Shown in pieces: positions 42,555-49,404 of a DNA stretch of 49,404 bases. The translations under genes and the position numbers were made by a program. The stretch lies in the NCBI GenBank assembly GCA_910585435.1, contig CAJUEJ010000029.1:1-49404 (forward strand), read 5' to 3'. Under the pieces are notes generated by a model. That model made no database searches. It was not told the origin of the DNA and saw only the letters and a program-made list of their open reading frames with translations. The DNA is from an uncultured Hungatella sp. Lineage in GTDB: Bacteria; Bacillota; Clostridia; Lachnospirales; Lachnospiraceae. Every line of letters begins with the position of its first letter. Within the stretch, counting starts at the first letter, position 1.

Positions 42555-44789
42555 TTACTGTGCCCCTGTAAACAGCATGTAGGGACTGCACTCTGCATCC
42601 TTATCATAGGCAAGCGCAATGGCAAAGGGATTGTGAAGCTGCGGGAAATCCCAGTTTTCCCGGCCGTAAAAGGTTTCCTGGTGGAACCGGGGTTCCTCAA
42701 GCTTCACGGTGGTGTCTGCAAAGGCCGCCATATAAGGCACACGCAGCTGCACATCATGGCTTTGTCCTATACCCTCGTGTGGACGCAGCGGCTGCACACC
42801 GATAAACTCCACAAGCATGTTTTCACAGAGGCGGTAGGCAGCCTGGCATACCAGCTTCTCGCTTTTTTTGTATACCACAAAAGAATAGCAGTAAAGGCTT
42901 TCACCCTCTGCCAGTGTATAGTGATCAAACTCAAAGGTATCCACCGAATCGCCCCAGTAAGCGGCAGCGCTTCTTTTGATTCTCTCCTGTGCCTGGGGCC
43001 AGCGGCCTTCAAAAAAATCTCCGTCCGGATTGGCATCCACCCGGTAAAAGATACGGATGTCCTCTGACTGGGCGGCATCTGGTGTTTTCGGCCACAGGGT
43101 CTCCAGCCCTGGGGCAGCCGCAAATTCCATCGTCCCGTAATACCAGTTAATTGGTTTGGAGAGCACAAAGCGGGTGGGGCAGCTTTCTCCGGAGGGCAGC
43201 CTGCAATAAGCAAAATCAAATCCTTCCTCGTCATAACGGCGCACTGCGGCAAGATCCCTGTGAGGAATGATAATCTCCATGCTCGGCAAAAGAGGCCCTT
43301 CCTCCAATGCCGGATTCTTCCATATCAGATTGCCATAATACCGCCCGTCTCCATAATACTGCTTCGCAATATTCCACAGATTGTCTCCAGGCGCCACCTT
43401 GTACACCACGTCCTCTGGCGGGCCGAATGCCAGATGGACATAATCTGGATCATCCTTGTCTGTTTCCGGGTCATAGGGGACAAAGGACAGAAAATCGGTA
43501 AAATCGGTTTTCTCCAGCCGCTTTTCACCGGAAAAGTATGGGGTAAATCGGGTTAGCTCGTCCGTCTTCAGTTTCCGCACCCCCCGCTGTGGGTAGTCCT
43601 GCAGCGCCTTCTCTTCCAGATAGAAGCTGTTTTCGATCGATCCCTTGTCCGGATTCACGGTATTGCAGGCAATCCCGTAGATGGGTGAGCAAAAGCTCAG
43701 GGATTTCTGATTGATGGTAACGGATCCGGTATTGACACAAGTATCCACAACACCGCCGTTGGAGGCACAGATGCCCGCGCTGATCAGGGTTTCCACATAT
43801 TCGCGCTCCACCTGCCGGATGTGAACCTTTCCGCTGTTTTGGCATTTGTATATGCTGCCCCGGCTTGCGCCGGCGATGCCGCCTGCAAGTTCAATACCAG
43901 TCACATCCCCCATATTGCGGCAGCCTTCCATACAACCCTGTGCTGACTGCTGACCGGAAATACCTCCTGCGGCAAAATCACGGACATAAAAGGTTTCAGA
44001 AATGGCATCCAGCGTTACCGTCCCCTCATTCACACAGTCTCGGATGCTGCCCTGATTGGAACGGCAGATGCCGCCTGCAAACAGGGCTTGTTTAGTATAT
44101 GTATTTTCGGGCGCTTGTGTGCGCGGATCCGTTCCAGCCTCCACCGTTCCCGTAAATTTACAGCCTGTTATCTGCCCGTAGTTGATTCCCACAATGCCGC
44201 CTGCGTCCCATGCGCCTGTCACCTTTGCCTGCACCTCACAGTTCTCGATCACGCCGTAATTGGCAAAACAGAGCGCTGATGCAGTGACCACATCCGTCTT
44301 TCCGTCTGCGTCCTTGTATACACAGTCCTCATAAGTGGTCTGAAACAGGCTGTTTCGAATCGTAAGATCTGTCACTCTGGCATCTTCCTCCAGTATTGAA
44401 AAAAGAGGTGCCAGCCATTTCCCGTATGGCGTATGATACCCCTCCAGCGCATGGCCGTTTCCATCAAAATGCCCGTGGTAACTGGGAATCGCCCCATAGC
44501 TGTTCTCAGGCGGCGAATCCGCCCAATTCTCCCACCCCTTTGTGTCATTTAAAATCAGATCATTGGCCAGACGGACATTGGTATATGGATCCCTGTCTCT
44601 GGAGATGAACCACCTGAAATCCTCCTCTGTGGACAACAGAAAATAACCGTCTCCATCCTGGGGCGGCGCCAAGGGATCTGCTTCCCGTTCCTGAGATCTG
44701 CAAGCAACAGTCAGGAGTATACATATCAGGCAGAGAACCGTAAGGAGCTGTGCCGTATATTTTCCGGAAAATCTGTTTTTCATGTTCAT
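42555..44789 (-). CDS. Large lipoprotein with GLUG-type repeats and a LysM domain
   Basis: 744 residues. The signal peptide ends in the lipobox-like LLTVAC (cysteine at residue 30). Residues about 100-400 form GLUG-like beta-helix repeats with a regular GGI/GGIAG rhythm (AGGIVGINYGQITGCKF, AGGICRSNQGSIRDCVN, AGGIAGASRGSIYKC). A LysM motif follows at about 465-515 (YKVAPGDNLWNIAKQYYG ... SMEIIIP), which binds peptidoglycan. The remaining 230 residues show no family I recognise. It is a surface protein, perhaps an adhesin or a glycan sensor, next to the kinase and in the same direction, which suggests a shared surface function. The ribosome-binding site is weak (AAGGAA, 13 bases away). Confidence 0.75.
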   Translation of the reverse strand: MNMKNRFSGKYTAQLLTVLCLICILLTVACRSQEREADPLAPPQDGDGYFLLSTEEDFRWFISRDRDPYTNVRLANDLILNDTKGWENWADSPPENSYGAIPSYHGHFDGNGHALEGYHTPYGKWLAPLFSILEEDARVTDLTIRNSLFQTTYEDCVYKDADGKTDVVTASALCFANYGVIENCEVQAKVTGAWDAGGIVGINYGQITGCKFTGTVEAGTDPRTQAPENTYTKQALFAGGICRSNQGSIRDCVNEGTVTLDAISETFYVRDFAAGGISGQQSAQGCMEGCRNMGDVTGIELAGGIAGASRGSIYKCQNSGKVHIRQVEREYVETLISAGICASNGGVVDTCVNTGSVTINQKSLSFCSPIYGIACNTVNPDKGSIENSFYLEEKALQDYPQRGVRKLKTDELTRFTPYFSGEKRLEKTDFTDFLSFVPYDPETDKDDPDYVHLAFGPPEDVVYKVAPGDNLWNIAKQYYGDGRYYGNLIWKNPALEEGPLLPSMEIIIPHRDLAAVRRYDEEGFDFAYCRLPSGESCPTRFVLSKPINWYYGTMEFAAAPGLETLWPKTPDAAQSEDIRIFYRVDANPDGDFFEGRWPQAQERIKRSAAAYWGDSVDTFEFDHYTLAEGESLYCYSFVVYKKSEKLVCQAAYRLCENMLVEFIGVQPLRPHEGIGQSHDVQLRVPYMAAFADTTVKLEEPRFHQETFYGRENWDFPQLHNPFAIALAYDKDAECSPYMLFTGAQ

Positions 44790-44885
44790 GTTTTAATGTA
44801 TTTCCTTCACTAATGCATAGTTGAAACATTTCCTTGCAAAACATTCCAATCTGGAACATTCTGACAAAAATAGAATATCTATTAT

Positions 44886-44985
44886 ATTTTAATCCATACT
44901 CCCGCGCAGGGAGTGACGTCGGATCATATTTAAAAATAAATCCATGTTTAAACATTTCAATCCACACTCCCACGCAGGGAGTGAC
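44886..44985 (-). CRISPR. Two-repeat type I-C-like CRISPR remnant
   Basis: Two 32-base repeats (44886-44917 and 44954-44985) enclose a 36-base spacer. Read on the minus strand the better copy begins GTCACTCCC and ends GTGGATTGAAAT, the form typical of subtype I-C repeats; a GGGAGTG...CACTCCC stem is present. The copies differ at three positions, so one has decayed. No third repeat follows at the expected distance on either side, and no cas gene is in the window. The 300 bases to the next gene (45288) show nothing else I can support. Confidence 0.75.
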
Positions 44986-45287
44986 GCTGGAGACGCAAGC
45001 TACGTCGAAATCTCAGCCGATATTTGGCATAGTTTTATTGGAAGTAGGCACGATTTGCCGCACCACAGTAATCTCCAGATCGAACTAATACGTTTGCAGA
45101 TGACAGGCAATTCTAAGCCTTTACCAAACGATAGCGACACTAATCTCTGACAATTCCTTCTCCTGTTTGGGAGACAAAAGGCAATACCGACCCATCTTAT
45201 TAACAGCTTTGCTGCTAGCACACAGAAAATGGGACATTCCGTTGAAATTTTCTTCCTTGTAAAAATCAAGTTACCTGTGACACATTT

Positions 45288-45605
45288 TTACCTTTTTGCA
45301 AAATGTTCTATCGTTTCTTTTAAATCATCACTAAAATTATTCAGATCATCCAGCGTAATGGTGCCTTCGCCCAGCAGAGACATTATATTAAAAAAAAGGT
45401 TCGATCTTTTCATTTCACACTGAACGCCGCAAGCTTTTTTGTCTGTCTTAATTCGTTCCTCAAGTTTCCAAAATTTATCTGACGGATTTCCCTCCCCGCT
45501 AAGAATCTCAATATATTCTTTATTCAACTTATCCATGTATGCTTCTTGCCAATCCACAATCTTACTCCTAAATAATTTCCAGTCGCTCTCAGAAAATCTG
45601 TTCAT
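45288..45605 (-). CDS. Small conserved clostridial protein of unknown function
   Basis: 105 residues, beginning MNRFSESDWKLFRSKIVDWQ. The pattern (NKEYIEILSGEGNPSDKFW, KTDKKACGV, MKRSNLFFNIMSLLGEG, LDDLNNFSDDLKETI) recalls a family of small soluble helical proteins common in gut Clostridia, sometimes mislabelled as multidrug transporters. It has no membrane segment, so a transport role is not credible. A GTG three codons upstream (45614) is an alternative start with GAGGT nearby. It lies in an AT-rich accessory stretch between the CRISPR remnant and a broken nuclease gene. Function unknown. Confidence 0.75.
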   Translation of the reverse strand: MNRFSESDWKLFRSKIVDWQEAYMDKLNKEYIEILSGEGNPSDKFWKLEERIKTDKKACGVQCEMKRSNLFFNIMSLLGEGTITLDDLNNFSDDLKETIEHFAKR

Positions 45606-45721
45606 GTTAATCACCGTACCTCACAATCTTTCTATTACATTTATTACAAAATCTCGTATACAAAGTTGATTCTTAATATAGGATGTCTATTTAATTCATC
45701 GTTTTGTGGAAATGAAGCAGC

Positions 45722-46259
45722 CTATTTTAATACTTGTTTTATCGGGAAATTTCCATAACAATGATCGGCATTCCATTCATCTATAGAAAGAACATCTACT
45801 CTTTCTATCAATTTTCTTCCGTTTCCGATGCTCTCTTGAAAGGAAAAGGGCAGTTCCATTTTCAATCTGTTTCGCAGTCTTTTTCTGGTAGTCACGTCTC
45901 CATTTGGATATTCAAGAATATATATACAGAACCGGTTTGCTTTTATCTAATAATCTCAGATAATGCAATGAATCATAAAATTTTCGTGTTATGATTGATA
46001 TTTTCTTATCTTCCATTGGATGAAATGCTTCTGGATCCTTTGCATTAGCAATACAAGCATTCTTGTATTCTACCATAAGGATATGCGTTGAATTCTCAAT
46101 CAAAAAATCCACGTCATTAATGTGTATCCCCGCATTATGATAATCCTCATGCATTTTATCCGTTGCCCATACGGCAGTCTCGCAATCAATGCTGTATGAA
46201 CCATTTTCTTCTACAAATAAATTCCCCACAGTCATTTCCTCACAGTTCGTATACTTCAT
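45722..46259 (-). pseudogene. PD-(D/E)xK nuclease-like partner gene, frameshifted in a TA repeat
   Basis: The first 115 codons (start MKYTNCEEM at 46259) include a clear nuclease-like core, DVDFLI (D49/D51) then ILMVEYKNA (E64, K66). The frame stops at 45912, directly after a short TA tract at 45918-45926. Shifting frame there by one TA unit restores 63 more codons of good protein (ILEYPNGDVTTRKRLRNRLK ... GNFPIKQVLK) to a stop at 45722. So the intact gene would code for about 178 residues. The start lies inside the end of the upstream ATPase gene (20-base overlap), so the two were coupled. The break may be slipped-strand phase variation, true decay or a sequencing error. Confidence 0.78.
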
Positions 46260-47295
46260 CAAGCAATTTATTATCCGCAGCCATAATATGATTATATTCA
46301 ATCTTATCCATCCTGTCTGCTGATTGGCTATAGATTTCATCCGAAAACAAATTGCAATTCTTGTATAAATTATGAAACATTACCTGCTCCGTATTTGTAC
46401 GTCGAATCTCTAAATATTTTGCAAAATTATAACTATGTGTTGCTAAAAAAACCTGAACTCCATTCTCTTGTAGTTCCAACAAAATCTCTGCAACAAGAGG
46501 ATATAACTCGGGATTTAGATTTGCTTCCGGTTCATCCCACAAAAGGATTGACCCATTTTCTAAAAGACCATTCCGTATTAATTTCCAAAGCAGTCCCAGT
46601 TTGCGAAGCCCCTCTGCTTCTAAAGAAAAATCGATTTTCCGGCCGTCTTTTTTTAATACATAAAAAGAATCGTTCTCCAAAATAACAGTTCCGTCAATTA
46701 CGGCACTGAGCTTATTAAGAATTTTACTCATAACAGCCGGAACTTCCCGTGTCTCTGGTAATGAGGCATTTACAATAATATCTATCTGTGTTCCGTCAAA
46801 CGGCATATTATATTTCTGGTTCATAGCTAAAAAACCATTTGCATGAGATAACATTTCTGTCGTAGGGATAAATACAGATTGTATATCTAATCCAATCCAC
46901 TCTTCATAATTGAATATACCTTCATGAGAAAGGCTGTCTTCAAAACTATGTGTGCCGTCTGATACTTTATAATAACAATAATCATCTTTTCTTTCTACAT
47001 TCTTTAGAGCATTGCTGTCCTTCAGGCTGTTTGAAAAAAATTTTACCAGACTTTTTGTTTTTCCATGATCTGTCTGCTTGATCGACCATTGTGTTGCTGC
47101 ATAGATCATTTTTAAAATGGTTGTCTTTCCAACTCCATTTTCACCAATCAGGACATTTATTCCGTCACAAAATTTTAGCTTGAATCCATCATTAAATGAA
47201 TCCCCTTCTTCTATAGACCTAAATGCAGCATTATATTTTCTCAAATGATGCTTAAATACCATCACATTGAAAATTTCAATCGTTTTAATTGCCAT
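46240..47295 (-). CDS. AAA15/AAA21-like ABC-type ATPase
   Basis: 351 residues. Walker A is IGENGVGKTTILK (50-62), Walker B is ILLWDEPEANLNPE (250-263) and the switch histidine is in FLATHSYNFAKYLE (H287). No nuclease domain is fused. It overlaps the start of the ExK-motif gene. The layout mirrors the pair at 16920-19198, yet the sequences look only distantly related. Such ATPase-nuclease pairs are frequent in defence islands. The start at 47295 is preferred, with GGAGG seven bases upstream; the six-codon extension runs through that site. Surrounding DNA is AT-rich and accessory in character. Confidence 0.85.
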   Translation of the reverse strand: MAIKTIEIFNVMVFKHHLRKYNAAFRSIEEGDSFNDGFKLKFCDGINVLIGENGVGKTTILKMIYAATQWSIKQTDHGKTKSLVKFFSNSLKDSNALKNVERKDDYCYYKVSDGTHSFEDSLSHEGIFNYEEWIGLDIQSVFIPTTEMLSHANGFLAMNQKYNMPFDGTQIDIIVNASLPETREVPAVMSKILNKLSAVIDGTVILENDSFYVLKKDGRKIDFSLEAEGLRKLGLLWKLIRNGLLENGSILLWDEPEANLNPELYPLVAEILLELQENGVQVFLATHSYNFAKYLEIRRTNTEQVMFHNLYKNCNLFSDEIYSQSADRMDKIEYNHIMAADNKLLDEVYEL

Positions 47296-47405
47296 AGCCC
47301 CGCCTCCAGTCAATTCTTACATCTTATCCCATTTTCTATTCGTATTATACCCTGTTTCTGGATTTTAGTATATGATAAATTATTGTAAAGAGACTCTGGA
47401 AACAT

Positions 47406-48410
47406 TCAAAGCTCTAGTTGCCTCAGCTCTTGTTTCGCTGTTTCGTACAGATAGACCTTGTTCGACAAGATTTCTGACGGATCGAAGGCTTTGTTCATCT
47501 GTTTGATCCGCATGAGTATATTTCGTGGTTGTATCGTGCCTTTTTTATGAAGCCTGGCTTCGCTGGTGCCCGTGAAAGCTATATAATAATCGTCTCCGAA
47601 AAGCTCTGCTATACGCTTCATCACTCCTGGATAAAACATGGCAATTGCTCCGTTTATCTGCGCTGTCGTTGTCACAGTCGGCACTGCAAGCGGTGAAAGT
47701 GAAGTTATATCACTGTTCAACGCCATAAACGCGCCTCTGTGATAAGGTGGATCTACTAAGTCCATGGGTTTTAAGTATATACGCGGCGGCGCCATGATGT
47801 ATGTATTGCTCATCGCATCCTCCCACACTTCTTCTTCAGCTATCCCCCATGCCTGCATTGAAGATTCAGGTACCTTAACAGAGAATACGTCATGTCTTTT
47901 GCCGTCATTTTCATCACTTACAAGAATATAGAGAACCAGCACCATATCGCCGATGCGCCTGTAAATATGGTTTTTCAGTTCATATCGATGGTCGTTAAAA
48001 TTCAGCGGACGGATGAAAAGCTTGTCCTTTAACAAGCCATACTCATTTTTTTCCATCAGATCTATAATTTCCAATTCCATGAATTTTCTGCTGGAGTCGA
48101 TGGAAGAAAGAATCTGTTCCCACACAGCCGCCCAGCTGCCTTTTTCATACTTATGATACAACTGACCGCAGTCAAATCTGCATATCTGTTCTCTCTTACC
48201 CTTATATTGGTACAGGATGATATAATCGCCAATCAGCACATCCGATTCCGTTTTGTGATACTTAATGTTTGTTTCACGTATAATAGAAAGCTCCTCCACA
48301 TCAGACGATGTGGCTCCATCCTCTAAAAAGACCATTTTGTTATAACCCAGCTCCTGTTTCTTTTCCTCAAGCTTTTTTTGCAGGCCGCTGATAAACTCCT
48401 TATATGCCAT
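47406..48410 (-). CDS. DUF5688-like protein
   Basis: 334 residues. The C-terminal half follows the DUF5688 pattern common in Lachnospiraceae: NTYIMAPPRIYL near residue 205, then TTTAQINGAIAMFYPGVMKRIAELFGDDYYIAFT-type text split over 250-285, and AFDPSEILSNKVYLYE close to the end. The N-terminal half is less typical. DUF5688 proteins are cytoplasmic, of unknown role, and often found in several copies per genome near mobile or accessory genes. The ATG at 48410 has AAGGAAGG just upstream. It is not obviously linked to the ATPase that follows. Confidence 0.8.
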   Translation of the reverse strand: MAYKEFISGLQKKLEEKKQELGYNKMVFLEDGATSSDVEELSIIRETNIKYHKTESDVLIGDYIILYQYKGKREQICRFDCGQLYHKYEKGSWAAVWEQILSSIDSSRKFMELEIIDLMEKNEYGLLKDKLFIRPLNFNDHRYELKNHIYRRIGDMVLVLYILVSDENDGKRHDVFSVKVPESSMQAWGIAEEEVWEDAMSNTYIMAPPRIYLKPMDLVDPPYHRGAFMALNSDITSLSPLAVPTVTTTAQINGAIAMFYPGVMKRIAELFGDDYYIAFTGTSEARLHKKGTIQPRNILMRIKQMNKAFDPSEILSNKVYLYETAKQELRQLEL

Positions 48411-48451
48411 TTACATACCTTCCTTCTCAATGTTTTGATAAAATGGGTGAC

Positions 48452-48571
48452 TCAACCTTTTACAGTCAGATACGCACAATCCGTCGTCGTATCCAAAATA
48501 TTCTTCAATTCTCCAACTTCTTTATTTTCATGTTCTGGATCATAGTCATAACGTATATATCCCTTTTCCAT
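48452..48571 (-). CDS. Small orphan reading frame of unknown function
   Basis: A 39-codon frame on the minus strand (MEKGYIRYDYDPEHENKEVG ...) lies in the 280-base gap between the DUF5688 and RhuM genes. The open frame extends upstream without an ATG to about 48655 (LTQGGLAAISELTELEKERK). Composition is protein-like, strongly charged and with few rare codons. It may be the end of a decayed gene or a real small protein with a TTG start. I do not recognise it. Confidence 0.3.
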   Translation of the reverse strand: MEKGYIRYDYDPEHENKEVGELKNILDTTTDCAYLTVKG

Positions 48572-48691
48572 CTTCCGTTCCTTTTCCAGCTCCGTTAATT
48601 CTGAAATCGCTGCTAATCCCCCTTGCGTCAAGTTAGTGACACGAACTTTTTGAAAATCTTACTCTTTGGCATTATTATCGTTCATCAGAAT

Positions 48692-49404
48692 TTATTTTTT
48701 TCTACTAGCCTGTTTTGCTGCTTTAGCTGCCATTTTTACTGTTTTTAAGTAAGCGTCCTCAACCGGAGAAATTGTGGCTGCCTGATACTTTTGATATTCT
48801 TCTTTTGCTTTTTTCATTGCCTGAACATGACTTACTCTGCCACTATCACTGAGTATTTTTCTGTTTTCTGACGATAATACTGAATCAAGCTGTTCAACAT
48901 AATCATTCATGTACATTGGACGATGTTCAATCGCATAAAAGGTTTTTGTACATCCGCACGCTCAAAAACTATTTCTGCCGCAGTATGTCCATGTACCGCA
49001 AAATGAAGCTTATTTTGCACTATTTTAAAAAAACGAATCGACTCCTCACTATGGGGGTCATAATCTACACTTGTGGCATATAAATCCAGGACCTGACGAT
49101 AAAGCACTTTTTCTGAAGAACGAATATCACGAATACGGTCTAAAAGCTCTTTCCAATAGTTACCGCCACCATTGCCTTTAAGGCGTTCGTCGTCCATCAT
49201 AAAGCCTTTAATCATGTATTCCTTTAAACGTTCTGTCGCCCATTTCCTGAATCTCGTTGCTATAAGAGACTTTATTCTATATCCCAAAGAAATAATCATA
49301 TCCAAATTATAATATGGTATCTCCCTTGTAACCTGCCTTGCTCCCTCCCGCCGAACCTGTCGGAAATTCCGACAGGTTGAGAATTCGTCTAATTCTCCTT
49401 CTGC
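48692..49404 (-). pseudogene. RhuM-family (Fic/virulence RhuM) protein gene with internal deletion, partial
   Basis: The frame runs in from the window end (49404) with ELDEFSTCRNFRQVRREGAR and continues through YYNLDMIISLGYRIKSL, WATERLKEYMIKGF and YRQVLDLYATSVDYDP, all diagnostic of RhuM. After KPFMRL the frame fails at 48907. The C-terminal part reappears in another frame (IEHRPMYMNDYVEQLDSVLS) and ends at 48692 with a lysine-rich tail. About 45-50 residues that normally lie between are absent, so an out-of-frame deletion joined the two parts. RhuM proteins carry a DNA-binding-like N-terminal fold and occur on islands, often beside restriction systems. Here it is probably inactive. Confidence 0.85.

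Noticed and set aside
44834..45150. Two overlapping open frames through the CRISPR repeats (text such as FNPHSHAGSD)
   Set aside because: These are translations of CRISPR repeats, a well-known source of false genes.
45000..45269. 89-codon minus-strand frame before the small clostridial gene
   Set aside because: No ribosome-binding site, unusual composition, and it begins in the CRISPR flank. It may be a decayed fragment but I cannot name it.
1..49404. tRNA, rRNA and complete insertion sequences
   Set aside because: Reading both strands I saw no tRNA or rRNA sequence and no transposase gene. A formal scan could still find a short tRNA.

Overview
The window looks like a chromosomal segment of an anaerobic gut Clostridia, most likely a Lachnospiraceae. 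The support is strong AGGAGG ribosome-binding sites, protein families typical of that group (DUF5688, AraC-GH39 chimeras, C-glycoside deglycosidase pairs, clostridial RhuM), and a selenium-linked anaerobic purine-degradation cluster. The species cannot be decided from the sequence alone.

Region 1 (1-16.9 kb) is a catabolic island for purines/uric acid. A divergent promoter region near 8.5-9.0 kb drives two arms. The minus arm is NCS2 purine permease, ssnA, ygfK and hydA; the plus arm is ygeX, ygeY, ygeW and arcC. A YheO-type PAS/HTH regulator sits at the left end, next to a truncated nfnA-like flavoprotein gene that could supply electrons. The same 12-bp AT-rich motif stands in front of the regulator and of ygeX, so it is a candidate operator. 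Each arm also carries one copy of a 159-bp structured repeat whose inverted arms differ between copies but stay complementary. An orphan Dam-type methylase and a uracil permease follow, ending at a strong terminator.

Region 2 (16.9-20.3 kb) holds an overlapping two-gene module: an OLD/AAA15-type ATPase and a protein with a D...ExK nuclease-like motif. It is a candidate defence system. A DEDDh exonuclease lies next to it.

Region 3 (20.3-38.2 kb, all on the minus strand) is a large C-glycoside/plant-glycoside locus. It has three alpha/beta pairs of C-deglycosidase-like proteins, two Gfo/Idh/MocA oxidoreductases (for oxidising the sugar C3), a further TIM-barrel epimerase, a GPH sugar symporter, two MATE transporters (one with an internal in-frame deletion), a ROK kinase, and two AraC regulators fused to degenerate GH39-like domains. 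The likely flow is import, 3-oxidation, C-C bond cleavage, re-reduction/isomerisation, phosphorylation.

Region 4 (38.5-44.8 kb) is a surface-sensing unit: a solute-binding lipoprotein without ABC permeases, a hybrid histidine kinase, and a large LysM/GLUG lipoprotein.

Region 5 (44.8-49.4 kb) is an AT-rich accessory stretch full of decay: a two-repeat type I-C-like CRISPR remnant, a second ATPase plus ExK-nuclease pair whose nuclease is frameshifted in a TA repeat, a DUF5688 gene, and a RhuM gene with an internal deletion that runs off the window end.
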